NCBI GenBank assembly: GCA_030596225.1
Contig: JAUVKO010000022.1
Location: 1 to 14,715 of the forward strand
Reading direction: 5' to 3'
DNA from: Fidelibacterota bacterium
GTDB taxonomy: Bacteria; Fidelibacterota; UBA8477; JABMPR01
Length of the DNA: 14,715 bases
The translations under genes were made by a program, and so were the position numbers. A model generated the notes under the pieces. That model was not told the origin of the DNA. It saw only the letters and a program-made list of their open reading frames with translations, and searched no databases. Positions 5,907-14,109 of this stretch are shown here, piece after piece. Position 1 is the stretch's first letter, and each line of letters starts with the position of its first letter.

Positions 5907-6608
5907 CTAATACTCCCGTGCTCCAAAGATAGCTGTGCCCACTCGAATGTGGGTAGCCCCCTCTTCAATAGCAATCTCAAAATCACTGGACATTCCCATG
6001 GACAGGAACGCTTGCCCTGCTTTGACACCAACTTGCTGCTGGACTTGATCGGTTAGCAGCTTCATTTCTCGGAAAGCCTGCCGGATACGATCTGTGTCAT
6101 TGGTGAGAGGACCGATGGTCATGAGTCCCAGGAAATTCAAATTAGGCTTTTCCGAACAGTAAAGTGCCAGATCCAGGGCTTGTTCTGGTGCCACACCCTC
6201 TTTACTGGTTTCACCTGAGATATTTACTTCTACCAACACAGGAATGATTAATTCATGAGCAGCAAAACGATGATCGACTGCATCGGTTATTCGGGTTGAA
6301 TCAATAGTATGGATTATGTCAACCCGGCCGGGGAGATATTTCACCTTATTACTTTGTAGATGTCCAATAAAATGCCTGGTGATGCCGTCAGGTGAGAAGC
6401 CTGGAAATTTATCGCGGACCTCTTGGGCTCTATTTTCACCAAAATGTCGCAGACCGGCATCATAAGCAAATTGCATATCGTCAACAGATTTACGTTTACT
6501 AACCCCAATAAGGGTGATCTCGTCAGCAGTTCGACCGACTCTGGCAGCGGCTTGCGCTACTTGTTCAAGAACATGGTCAAGCCGTTGTGCAAAAATAGAT
6601 ATACTCAT
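5907..6608 (-). CDS. yggS: YggS/PLPBP family pyridoxal-phosphate homeostasis protein
   Basis: This family binds PLP without known enzymatic activity and keeps cellular vitamin B6 and amino/keto acid pools in balance. The protein has 233 residues from the ATG at 6608, the normal family length. It folds as an alanine-racemase-type TIM barrel. Signature segments are present: ITLIGVSKRKS with the PLP Lys38, HFGENRAQEV, HFIGHLQSNKVK, VLVEVNISGETSKEG, LGLMTIGPL, LSMGMSSDFEIAIEEGATHIRVGTAIFG (Ser and Gly residues for the phosphate). A TTG start at 6623, directly after the gyrA stop, would add five residues. I prefer the ATG because it gives the usual N-terminus and has GGGA nine bases before it. It lies directly between gyrA and divIVA and is surely co-transcribed with them. 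Confidence 0.95.
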   Translation of the reverse strand: MSISIFAQRLDHVLEQVAQAAARVGRTADEITLIGVSKRKSVDDMQFAYDAGLRHFGENRAQEVRDKFPGFSPDGITRHFIGHLQSNKVKYLPGRVDIIHTIDSTRITDAVDHRFAAHELIIPVLVEVNISGETSKEGVAPEQALDLALYCSEKPNLNFLGLMTIGPLTNDTDRIRQAFREMKLLTDQVQQQVGVKAGQAFLSMGMSSDFEIAIEEGATHIRVGTAIFGAREY

Positions 6609-6623
6609 GAAGATGTTTCCCAA

Positions 6624-9140
6624 TCAGGCTTCCGGTGTTTCTCCTTCACCTTCAAATAGTTTTTCCTGCTCGCCATCGGGTGCCGTTTCGCTGGAATTAG
6701 ATTCCACAGGTTCTTTCTCTTCCTGAACCCGGGTAACAGCAGCAATGGAATCACCTTCATCCAAACGGATCAGCTTGACTCCCTGGGTATTACGTCCAAT
6801 ACTCCGAATGGAGGAAACGGGTTGACGGATAAGAACACCCCGGCTTGTAATGATCATGAGGTCGTCATTATCCACAACTTCCAGCAAGGCCACCATAGGA
6901 CCGACCTTCGGAGTAGTTTTAATGGTAATGATCCCTTTACCGGCACGATTCTGGGTGCGATAGTTAATAACCTCGGTTCGTTTACCAAAGCCATGCTCGG
7001 AAACAGCGAGGACAGTTCCTTCGCGACGAACCACGATCATACCAACAACACGATCTTCCTCGCCCTTCAGTTCAATACCCTTCACTCCCATTGTCTTACG
7101 ACCGGTTGAGCGGATATTTGTTTCACTGAAACGAATGGACATGCCGTTGCGAGTTCCCAGGATGATATCATTTTCACCATTGGTGATCTGAGCATCGATA
7201 AGATAGTCATCTTCACGGATATCAATAGCAAAGATACCGCCCTTCATGGGACGGCTGTAGGCAGTAAGTGCCGTTTTCTTGACCAGGCCATTGGCTGTTG
7301 CCATGGTGATGAACAGATTCTCTTCGTATTCTCTGACTGCAATATATGCCTGAACCGTTTCTCCCTGATCCACACGCAGCAGATTGATCAGAGCACGTCC
7401 GCGGGTTGCTTTTCCGGCCTGAGGGATTTCATGCACTCTCAACCAGTGACATTTTCCACGATCAGTAAAGAACAGGATATAATCATGTGTAGATGCCGTG
7501 AAGAGATGTTCAATAAAATCTTCATCTCGGGCTTTGGCTCCGGCGGAGCCCCGACCACCACGGTTCTGACGACGATAACCACTCACAGGGTAGCGCTTGA
7601 TAAAGCCATTGTGAGTAATAGTGATTACCATTTCTTCTTCAGCGATCATATCCTCAATAGTAAAATCCTTAGCGTCCGGAATAATCTCGGTACGGCGATC
7701 ATCACCATAACGATTCTGAACCTCACGCAATTCAGTCTTAATAATCTCCATCCGCAGGCCAACATTATTCAAAATCTCATTCAAACGAGCGATCAGTTTC
7801 AGGATCTCAGTATATTCATCAATGATTTTCTGACGTTCCAGACCGGTAAGTTTTTGCAAGCGCATATCCAGAATTGCCTGAGACTGAATTTCACTCAAGC
7901 TGAACTTGGTCATTAAGGCAGCCTTGGCCTCCTTCGGGTTTTTGGACCCTCGAATGGTTTTAATGATGGCATCAAGATTATCCAGAGCGATCTTCAAGCC
8001 CTCTAAAATATGGGCACGAGCCTCTGCTTCCTTAAGTTCGAATTGTGTTCGTTTGACCACAACCTCATGCCGAAATTTAATAAATTCGTAGATTACCTCT
8101 TTCAGGGTCAGCACTTTTGGCAGACCATCTACCAGAGCCAACATAATGACTCCAAACGTCTCCTGCATTTGAGTATGTTTGTAGAGTAGATTAAGCACAA
8201 CTTCAGGTACGATATCCCTTTTCAGTTCGATCACTAGCCGGATACCGTCTTTATCAGATTCATCACGAATATCAGAAATGCCTTCCACCTTTTTAGAGCG
8301 AACCAGCATAACGATCTTTTCGATCAATGACGATTTGTTCACCTGATATGGAATTTCAGTTATTATCAGACTGAACCGGCCATTCTTCCGCTCTTCTATA
8401 TTAGCGCGTGCCCGGACAGTAATTTTCCCACGACCCGTTTCGTAGGCTTCTCGAATCCCCGCCGCGCCATAGATAATGGCCGCTGTTGGGAAGTCGGGTC
8501 CCTTGATATGTCCCATGAGTTCCTGTATTGTTATCTCAGGGTTATCAATCTGGGAAACAATAGCATCCACAACTTCATTCATGTTGTGGGGGGGTATGTT
8601 GGTTGCCATACCCACTGCAATACCGCTGGAGCCATTAAGGAGCAGATTGGGAATCACGGCCGCCAGGACTGTAGGTTCTTTTAGGCTTTCATCAAAGTTG
8701 GGCGTGAATTTCACAGTTTCTTTTTCAAGATCCTTGAGCATCTCGCTGGAAATGCGTTTCATGCGAGCTTCGGTATAACGCATGGCGGCAGCACTGTCAC
8801 CATCAATAGAACCAAAGTTCCCTTGACCATCTATCAGGGGATAGCGCAGTGAAAATTCCTGGGTCATGCGTACCATTGAATCATATACAGCAGAATCACC
8901 ATGAGGGTGATACTTACCCATAACGTCTCCAACAATACGAGCGCTTTTTCGATAGGCCCGGTTGTAGCCAACGCCTAACTCCATCATTCCATAGAGAATA
9001 CGACGGTGAACCGGTTTTAAGCCGTCCCGAACATCGGGCAGGGCTCGTGATACAATGACCGACATGGAGTAATCCATGTAGGATTTTTTCATTTCCTCTT
9101 CGATCGATGTGTTCAGGATGTTTTGTCTCTGAATCTCCAA
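6624..9140 (-). CDS. gyrA: DNA gyrase subunit A
   Basis: GyrA is the breakage-reunion subunit of the A2B2 gyrase, which puts negative supercoils into DNA. The 838-residue length is normal. The N-terminal domain carries SYMDYSMSVIVSRALPDVRDGLKPVHRR (residues 20-47, key residues only named here by their ends), HPHGDSAVYDSMVRM and the active-site Tyr122 in RYTEARM. The quinolone-pocket residues Ser83 and Asp87 have the susceptible-type identity. The C-terminal beta-pinwheel (~500-805) starts with the GyrA box QNRGGRG at 525-531, where the usual Arg/Lys at the second position is Asn. The tail is acidic, as in many GyrA proteins. The start is TTG at 9140 with AGAGGT about seven bases upstream; the next Met is 16 codons in and would cut into the conserved first helix. 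gyrB lies 120 bases upstream across a hairpin repeat, and yggS follows at once. Confidence 0.98.
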   Translation of the reverse strand: MEIQRQNILNTSIEEEMKKSYMDYSMSVIVSRALPDVRDGLKPVHRRILYGMMELGVGYNRAYRKSARIVGDVMGKYHPHGDSAVYDSMVRMTQEFSLRYPLIDGQGNFGSIDGDSAAAMRYTEARMKRISSEMLKDLEKETVKFTPNFDESLKEPTVLAAVIPNLLLNGSSGIAVGMATNIPPHNMNEVVDAIVSQIDNPEITIQELMGHIKGPDFPTAAIIYGAAGIREAYETGRGKITVRARANIEERKNGRFSLIITEIPYQVNKSSLIEKIVMLVRSKKVEGISDIRDESDKDGIRLVIELKRDIVPEVVLNLLYKHTQMQETFGVIMLALVDGLPKVLTLKEVIYEFIKFRHEVVVKRTQFELKEAEARAHILEGLKIALDNLDAIIKTIRGSKNPKEAKAALMTKFSLSEIQSQAILDMRLQKLTGLERQKIIDEYTEILKLIARLNEILNNVGLRMEIIKTELREVQNRYGDDRRTEIIPDAKDFTIEDMIAEEEMVITITHNGFIKRYPVSGYRRQNRGGRGSAGAKARDEDFIEHLFTASTHDYILFFTDRGKCHWLRVHEIPQAGKATRGRALINLLRVDQGETVQAYIAVREYEENLFITMATANGLVKKTALTAYSRPMKGGIFAIDIREDDYLIDAQITNGENDIILGTRNGMSIRFSETNIRSTGRKTMGVKGIELKGEEDRVVGMIVVRREGTVLAVSEHGFGKRTEVINYRTQNRAGKGIITIKTTPKVGPMVALLEVVDNDDLMIITSRGVLIRQPVSSIRSIGRNTQGVKLIRLDEGDSIAAVTRVQEEKEPVESNSSETAPDGEQEKLFEGEGETPEA

Positions 9141-9195
9141 CTCAATACCTCTTTATTCTAGTTCTTTCAAATTCTTTATTCAGCTTGGCTGTCCC

Positions 9196-9246
9196 CTTCG
9201 AGAGCCTCAGGGAGACACAAAGTGCGTCTTGCTGAGGCTCTCGAAG
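9196..9246. repeat. 51-bp hairpin repeat between gyrB and gyrA
   Basis: CTTCGAGAGCCTCAG (9196-9210) and CTGAGGCTCTCGAAG (9232-9246) are perfect 15-base complements. In the 21-base loop, AGAC (9213-9216) can pair with GTCT (9226-9229), making a second stem. The element fills about 40% of the gyrB-gyrA gap. Lacking a U-tract on either strand, it is not a standard terminator. It looks like an extragenic palindrome of the REP/RAYT kind, and could modulate read-through or stability between the two gyrase cistrons. Confidence 0.8.
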
Positions 9247-9260
9247 CATAGCACCATCAA

Positions 9261-11198
9261 TTAAGCATCAATATTTGTCACATACTTAGCATGGGACTGG
9301 ATAAACTCACGGCGGGGTTCAACTATATCACCCATCAGTGTTGAAAAAATTCGGTCTGCAGCAGCAGCATCATCCAGATTAACACGCATCATAGTCCGGG
9401 TCTCCGGATCCATGGTTGTATTCCAGAGCTGATCAGGATTCATTTCTCCCAAACCTTTATAGCGCTGAATCTTAGCTCTGGAGGGATCTCCCCCATCAGT
9501 CAATTTTTTAATGGCAATGTCACGTTCATCGTCATCAAAACAATACTTTTCCTTTTTACCCACGCTTACACGATATAAGGGCGGCATGGCGATGAAAATA
9601 TGTCCGTTAATGATAAGCTCTGGTAAATATCTGAACAGGAAGGTTAACAACAGAGTTCGGATATGGGCTCCATCTACATCAGCATCAGTCATTATTACGA
9701 TCTTATGATAACGTAGCTTTTCAAGTTCAAAATCTTCTTTAAAGCCGGTTCCAAAAGCAGTAATCATCATTCGGATTTCGTTATTGCCCAGAATTTTGTC
9801 GATGCGTGCTTTTTCTGCATTGATGATCTTACCACGCAAGGGTAGAATAGCTTGATAGCGTCGATCCCGACCTTGCTTAGCAGAGCCACCGGCAGAATCT
9901 CCCTCAACCAGATAGATCTCACACAGAGCGGGATCTTTGGTAGAGCAATCAGCCAGTTTCCCGGGCAGGTCGCCACTTTCCAGTGCGCTTTTACGACGAG
10001 TTAGTTCCCGGGCTTTGCGAGCAGCATCCCGAGCCTGAGCAGCCATAAGGCTTTTTTCGATGACCCTTTTCGCAATAGCAGGATGCTGTTCCATAAATTC
10101 ATTTAATTGATCACTGACAAAGGAGTCTACAATACCCTTAATGTCACCATTTCCGAGTTTAGTCTTAGTTTGTCCTTCAAATTGGGGTTCAGCTACTTTG
10201 ATGGAAAGAACACAGGTGAGTCCTTCGCGAACATCATCACCACTCAAGGTAGTGTTAGTTTTTTTAAACAAATTATTGCGAGTGGCATAATTATTCAAAG
10301 TACGTGTAAGAGCCGTTCTCAAACCGGAAAGATGCGTACCACCCTCAATTGTGTTAATATTATTAACATAACTTAAAATGTTTTCACTATAGCTGTCATT
10401 ATACTGAAAGGCTACATCAATGGGCACATCATCCTTTTCCCCTTCAAAAGCGATAACCTGGGGATGCAGGGCGTGTTTATTCTCATTGAGATAATCGATG
10501 AACTGTTTTAAGCCGCCTTTATAGAGGTACTTCTCTGATCGTTTTTCACCTTCGCGTTCATCTTTCAGAGTGATGCTTAGACCCTTATTCAGAAAGGCTA
10601 ATTCACGGACACGATCCTCTAGAACATCCCAGTCGAATACATTGTGGGTAAATATCGTGTCATCAGCTTTGAAAGTGACCTTGGTACCACGCTTCTTGGT
10701 CTTACCCGTAATCTTCACTGCCTTGCCAAGCAGACCACGCTTGAAGTCAATCACATGGATTGAACCATTGCGGTAAACTTCTACTTCAAGCCATTCTGCC
10801 AAGGCGTTAACAACGGAGACTCCCACACCATGGAGACCACCGGAAACCTTATAGGAATCCTTGTCGAATTTTCCACCGGCATGGAGAGAGGTCATGACCA
10901 CCTCTACAGCAGGACGACCTTCTTCTTTGTGCATATCTACGGGAATACCACGTCCATTATCTTCAACAGTAATGGTTTCATCTTTTCCAATGGTTACAGT
11001 AATCGTGTCACAATATCCACCCATGGCTTCATCAATGGAGTTATCCACAACCTCATAAACCAGGTGATGAAGCCCACGTTTGCCCACGTCGCCAATATAC
11101 ATGGCAGGGCGTTTGCGGACGGCCTCAAGACCTTTGAGAACGGTGATGCTTTCAGCACTATAACCTTTTACTGTAGGTTTTTTTTGATTGTCACTCAT
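9261..11198 (-). CDS. gyrB: DNA gyrase subunit B
   Basis: GyrB is the ATPase subunit of gyrase. The 645-residue protein is the short form, lacking the ~165-residue insertion of the E. coli TOPRIM region. The GHKL ATP site is complete: VVDNSIDEAMGG (50-61), VEDNGRGIP (78-86), HAGGKF (106-111) and GGLHGVGVSVVNALAE (120-135). The transducer domain follows with EGGTHLSGL (285-293). The TOPRIM domain has EGDSAGGSAKQGRDR (432-446) with Glu432 and the metal-binding Asp triad in MTDADVDGAHIRTL (503-516). The tail RYKGLGEMNPDQLWNTTMDP (579-598) contacts GyrA. The start ATG overlaps the dciA stop as ATGA, a sign of translational coupling. The Asp-Gly-rich motifs distinguish it from ParE only by context; neighbours recF, dciA and gyrA support GyrB. 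Confidence 0.97.
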   Translation of the reverse strand: MSDNQKKPTVKGYSAESITVLKGLEAVRKRPAMYIGDVGKRGLHHLVYEVVDNSIDEAMGGYCDTITVTIGKDETITVEDNGRGIPVDMHKEEGRPAVEVVMTSLHAGGKFDKDSYKVSGGLHGVGVSVVNALAEWLEVEVYRNGSIHVIDFKRGLLGKAVKITGKTKKRGTKVTFKADDTIFTHNVFDWDVLEDRVRELAFLNKGLSITLKDEREGEKRSEKYLYKGGLKQFIDYLNENKHALHPQVIAFEGEKDDVPIDVAFQYNDSYSENILSYVNNINTIEGGTHLSGLRTALTRTLNNYATRNNLFKKTNTTLSGDDVREGLTCVLSIKVAEPQFEGQTKTKLGNGDIKGIVDSFVSDQLNEFMEQHPAIAKRVIEKSLMAAQARDAARKARELTRRKSALESGDLPGKLADCSTKDPALCEIYLVEGDSAGGSAKQGRDRRYQAILPLRGKIINAEKARIDKILGNNEIRMMITAFGTGFKEDFELEKLRYHKIVIMTDADVDGAHIRTLLLTFLFRYLPELIINGHIFIAMPPLYRVSVGKKEKYCFDDDERDIAIKKLTDGGDPSRAKIQRYKGLGEMNPDQLWNTTMDPETRTMMRVNLDDAAAADRIFSTLMGDIVEPRREFIQSHAKYVTNIDA

Positions 11199-11500
11199 GT
11201 AAACTTAATATCCTTAACTATGTTTTTTGCTAATGCTTCATTAACACTACTTATCAAATTGCTTTTCATAAAAACGAGTTCATTGCGCCAGACTGGAGAA
11301 CTAACCTTGACAAAAAGGACTCCATTCTCAATCTTTTCGGCTTCGCTGACCTCAGAAATACGATTACCAACAATCTCAGCCCAGCGAGATACGGCCATAT
11401 TCTGCTGAATTGCCTTGGTGATCCCCAGGTCACGAAATAATTGCGTAAAAACATTACCGATTACCTGAGCTTTAGCCATGAGCTTGGATTGCTCCTGCAT
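11195..11500 (-). CDS. dciA: DciA (DUF721) helicase-loading protein
   Basis: DciA interacts with the replicative helicase DnaB and stands in for the DnaC/DnaI loaders in most bacteria. The 101-residue protein matches the DUF721 domain throughout: an N-terminal helical part (IGNVFTQLFRDLGITKAIQQN), the central SRWAEIVGNRISEVSEAEKI, the strand pair NGVLFVKVSSPVWRNEL and a C-terminal helix with IKF at the end. The KH-like fold with the conserved Trp (W41 of WAEIVG) is typical. I chose the ATG at 11500 because CAGGT lies six bases upstream. A TTG at 11503 and an ATG at 11479 (MAKAQ) are alternatives, and the last would reduce the overlap with recF from 29 to 8 bases. Overlaps on both sides (recF, gyrB) show a tightly coupled transcript. 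The order recF-dciA-gyrB is a well-known arrangement. Confidence 0.9.
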   Translation of the reverse strand: MQEQSKLMAKAQVIGNVFTQLFRDLGITKAIQQNMAVSRWAEIVGNRISEVSEAEKIENGVLFVKVSSPVWRNELVFMKSNLISSVNEALAKNIVKDIKFT

Positions 11501-12590
11501 CAATGACCTGCAAAGTGTCGCCTTCCACCTTTAGACCATGGTTGCGCAAGTCGGCCATGTCAGTAGTTGTGATAAAAATTTGATGGTTACCCTGAAGGCT
11601 TTCCACAATCATCAGGCTGCGTTTTACGTCCAACTCCGCAAAGAGATCATCCAAAAGAAATACAGGTGCTTCATGGAGATGATTTTCAAGAAAATGACCT
11701 TCAGCAAATTTAATGGCTACCAGCACCAGTTTATGTTCACCCTGGGAACCAAACTTACGCAGGTCTTTGGTATTAAGAAAGAATGTGAATATATCCCGAT
11801 GGGGTCCACGGGTTGTTGTGCCTTTACGCATATCTTCATTTAAAGAATCCTGATAAGCCCGTCGATACAGGCTTTCCGGTTCACCCCCTGTAATTCTAAC
11901 GTTAGAAATAAAGGCCATTTTTAATACTTTTTCCTGTTCCATCTGCTCATAGGAACCATAAAGCAATTGCTTGAATTCAGCAATATACTGACTGCGTACA
12001 TCGTGAAGTTTCGCTGAAATGCTGGCACGTTGGTCATCCAGAGTGGATATAAGCACACGATCAAGGGCAGTGCCATTATTGGCATAATCCTGGAGCATTG
12101 CATTGCGCTGTTTCAAGATGCGGGCATAGGTCTGGAGGTTTTCCAGATAAAGAGAATCCACCTGTGAAAGCAGCTTGTTGAAAAACAGCCGGCGGGTCTC
12201 TGGCGAACCAAAAGTAAGGTCTCCGTCCTCTGGAGTGAGAGATACCAATGGAAACTTGCCAATGATCTGTGCACGACTGGTCAAACCTTTTTTATTAACA
12301 CTCACCAACTTTTTGCGTGAGGATTCTACTTTGAGACGAACCTCATGGTCGGTTCCATGATGATCTGAGAACAAGCCCTTCAGTTGATATCCTGCTTGAC
12401 CGTGACGGGAAAGATCAGCATCCAGGCGAGTCTTGAAACTGCGAGTGTAAGCCAGGCTGTGAATTGCCTCAAGAATAGTGGTTTTGCCGGCACCGTTTTC
12501 GCCATGGAGGATATTGGTATGATAACCAAATTCCATGGAAACCTGCTCGTATTTACGAAAGTTGATCATGGTAAGGGTTTTGATTAGCAT
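11472..12590 (-). CDS. recF: DNA replication and repair protein RecF
   Basis: RecF is an SMC-like ATPase that, with RecO and RecR, helps load RecA at gaps. The 372-residue length is normal. The N-terminus IKTLTMINFRKY is the family start. Walker A is HGENGAGKTT (29-38), with LEAIHSLAYTRSFK after it. The ABC signature is GSQGEHKLVLVAIKFAEG (281-298), where the usual SxGQxR reads SQGEHK. Walker B is VFLLDDLFAELD (310-321), followed by QIFITTTD. Residues between the half-sites form the arm typical of RecF. The ATG at 12590 agrees with the conserved N-terminus, although the Shine-Dalgarno is poor. The stop lies within the start region of dciA. dnaN is 140 bases upstream, so recF may also have its own promoter. 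Confidence 0.96.
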   Translation of the reverse strand: MLIKTLTMINFRKYEQVSMEFGYHTNILHGENGAGKTTILEAIHSLAYTRSFKTRLDADLSRHGQAGYQLKGLFSDHHGTDHEVRLKVESSRKKLVSVNKKGLTSRAQIIGKFPLVSLTPEDGDLTFGSPETRRLFFNKLLSQVDSLYLENLQTYARILKQRNAMLQDYANNGTALDRVLISTLDDQRASISAKLHDVRSQYIAEFKQLLYGSYEQMEQEKVLKMAFISNVRITGGEPESLYRRAYQDSLNEDMRKGTTTRGPHRDIFTFFLNTKDLRKFGSQGEHKLVLVAIKFAEGHFLENHLHEAPVFLLDDLFAELDVKRSLMIVESLQGNHQIFITTTDMADLRNHGLKVEGDTLQVIDAGAIQAHG

Positions 12591-12620
12591 GCCCGAGTTG
12601 AGTAAGGGGTTTTTTTAATG

Positions 12621-12626
12621 ATTATA
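12621..12626 (-). promoter_or_regulatory. Possible -10 box ahead of recF
   Basis: Within the 140-base dnaN-recF gap the minus strand reads a perfect TATAAT about 30 bases before the recF ATG. No good TTGACA-like -35 lies 16-18 bases upstream (GATAGC), so the promoter would be weak or would need an activator. The rest of the gap shows nothing I recognise. Confidence 0.25.
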
Positions 12627-12730
12627 AGGTATCTATTCAATGTGCTATCTATACCAGCGAGTTGGCTTATTGTCCTTCTTTCCGTGTTATTAGTCAGTTA
12701 ATTGACCGGCTGTCCCGCAAAGAAACCAGT

Positions 12731-13846
12731 CTATCCCTGAAGTCTGATAGGCATCAGGAGCATGACTAACTCCTCTTTCTCTGCTTGGATTTCCGGCAGG
12801 ATCAATCCCGGGCCAATCTCAGAGCCCAATCGAAAGACCACCCGATCAGTTTCCACATTCTTGAGCATGTCCTTCAAATAGATCGAATTGTAACCCAGAG
12901 TTAATTCTTCGCCATCATACTCTGCCAGAACTTGTTCCTTAGCGCTGGTGCTTGCTTCAGGATCTTCTGTAAAAACTTCTATGTAGCCTGGGTGTAATTT
13001 TAAGGCCACTTGATGAGTGGTGCGGTTTGAGAAGATCGAAACCCGCCGGACAGTGGTTACCAAATCATTATTTGACAAAGTGACAGTCTTGTCATTTCCG
13101 GAAGGGATCACACTGCCGTAGTCAGGATACTGTTCATCAATAAGACGGCTGAAAATGGTAGCATGTTCGGTAGCAACACTGACGTACTTTTCGCCAACAG
13201 CTAAATTAATACTGTCACCGTCATCCAGAAAAGACTGGATCAGTGACAAAAATTTTGGTGGAACAATTATATTGGCTTCAAAATCAGGAGAGGAAAAATC
13301 ACGAGTAGTGTATTTCACTAAGCGGTGACCATCTGTGGCAACAGCGCGAAGTTCATTGTTCTTTAATTCAAACAGAACACCCAGCAAAGCCGGTTTTAGC
13401 TCATCTTTTGAAACAGCAAAAACAGTTTTTTCAACAGTTCGTTTTAAAACGTTGGATTTAATCTCTAAACTATTGGTTGGCCCCAGTTCCGGTGTCTCAG
13501 GGAAATCCACGGCTGGTCGTCCAATGATCTTATAGGTACCGCTGGAAGTTGAGAGGGTGATACGATTATCATCAGACCAGGCAAAGGTCAGTTCTGTATC
13601 TGGCAATTCGGTGGTGATTTCCTGGAGCAGGCGTACGGGAAGCGCCACAGCACCGTCTTCATCACCCTGAATACTCAGATTCAAAGTGTAAGTAATCTCA
13701 ATATCAGTACTGCGCATGGAAAGGATATTCCCTTTCACGGTAAAGAGAATGTGGTTGAGAATGGGCATGGTTGAGCGGGTGGGGCTGACGCGCGCCACTT
13801 TTTGCAAGCCGTGTAGAAGTGTTGACGATTCAACGGTAAATTGCAT
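12731..13846 (-). CDS. dnaN: DNA polymerase III beta sliding clamp
   Basis: DnaN forms the ring that tethers the replicative polymerase to DNA and serves as a docking site for many replication and repair proteins. The 371-residue length and the three repeated clamp domains (about 1-120, 128-247 and 250-371) are normal. Recognisable stretches are ARVSPTRSTMPILNHILF (19-36), STDIEITYTLNL, ATDGHRLVKYTTRDF in the middle domain and the C-terminal LLMPIRL, equivalent to the MPMRL end of E. coli beta, which lines the binding pocket. The ATG at 13846 has GGAGAT about eight bases upstream. It is the first gene of the leftward cluster. dnaA, usually just upstream, is absent here, and a divergent membrane-protein gene takes its place. 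Confidence 0.97.
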   Translation of the reverse strand: MQFTVESSTLLHGLQKVARVSPTRSTMPILNHILFTVKGNILSMRSTDIEITYTLNLSIQGDEDGAVALPVRLLQEITTELPDTELTFAWSDDNRITLSTSSGTYKIIGRPAVDFPETPELGPTNSLEIKSNVLKRTVEKTVFAVSKDELKPALLGVLFELKNNELRAVATDGHRLVKYTTRDFSSPDFEANIIVPPKFLSLIQSFLDDGDSINLAVGEKYVSVATEHATIFSRLIDEQYPDYGSVIPSGNDKTVTLSNNDLVTTVRRVSIFSNRTTHQVALKLHPGYIEVFTEDPEASTSAKEQVLAEYDGEELTLGYNSIYLKDMLKNVETDRVVFRLGSEIGPGLILPEIQAEKEELVMLLMPIRLQG

Positions 13847-13868
13847 AATTTTGATCTCCGTGTATCAG

Positions 13869-13898
13869 ATTATTCTCTGTCCTTAACTAGCAAAACAA
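13869..13898 (-). promoter_or_regulatory. Candidate dnaN promoter
   Basis: On the minus strand TTGTTT (13893-13898) and AATAAT (13869-13874) are 18 bases apart. The -10 is five of six to consensus, the -35 only three of six. The start would fall near 13862, giving a short leader that holds the GGAGAT ribosome site. It is placed where a promoter for the whole replication cluster is expected, but the match is modest. Confidence 0.35.
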
Positions 13899-13904
13899 GC
13901 TAAA

Positions 13905-13926
13905 CTTTGATAGAGCTAAATCAAAG
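13905..13926. promoter_or_regulatory. Dyad in the dnaN / membrane-protein divergent region
   Basis: CTTTGAT (13905-13911) and ATCAAAG (13920-13926) are perfect 7-base arms around AGAGCTAA, with two further A-T pairs beyond one mismatch. It lies just upstream of the candidate dnaN -35. The form suits the operator of a dimeric regulator. The rest of the region (13847-14109) shows no cluster of DnaA boxes and no other recognisable element. Confidence 0.4.
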
Positions 13927-14109
13927 CTTGAACCTGCATACTTTTAACGACAATCACAATATTTCGCACAAAACAGCCCCTTAAGCGCCATGAAAAGAAT
14001 CGAGGCAGGGGTAAGTCAGGGTAAAACCAAAAAAAAGGAGCCAGGAAGCCCTTGCCGATGTCTGTTTGAGAACATAATTTTGATTCGCATTCAATATTCC
14101 AAACTCAAA

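Noticed and set aside
7431..7916. 161-codon open frame on the plus strand inside gyrA
   Set aside because: Antisense shadow of the conserved GyrA coding sequence; no ribosome site, no recognisable motifs.
10830..11408. 192-codon open frame on the plus strand across gyrB and dciA
   Set aside because: Lies antisense to two clear genes, including the GHKL motifs; its composition reflects the opposite strand.
12591..12730. Small gene or RNA in the dnaN-recF gap
   Set aside because: No open frame of useful length and no strong hairpin; only a possible -10 box was kept.
13966..13977. DnaA box (TTTCGCACA) and an origin upstream of dnaN
   Set aside because: One near-match with a mismatch at a conserved position; no second box, no AT-rich unwinding region, no dnaA nearby.
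13990..14109. First 40 codons of the long open frame as part of the membrane protein
   Set aside because: The residues are basic and irregular, with no ribosome site at 13990; the membrane protein reads naturally from 14110.
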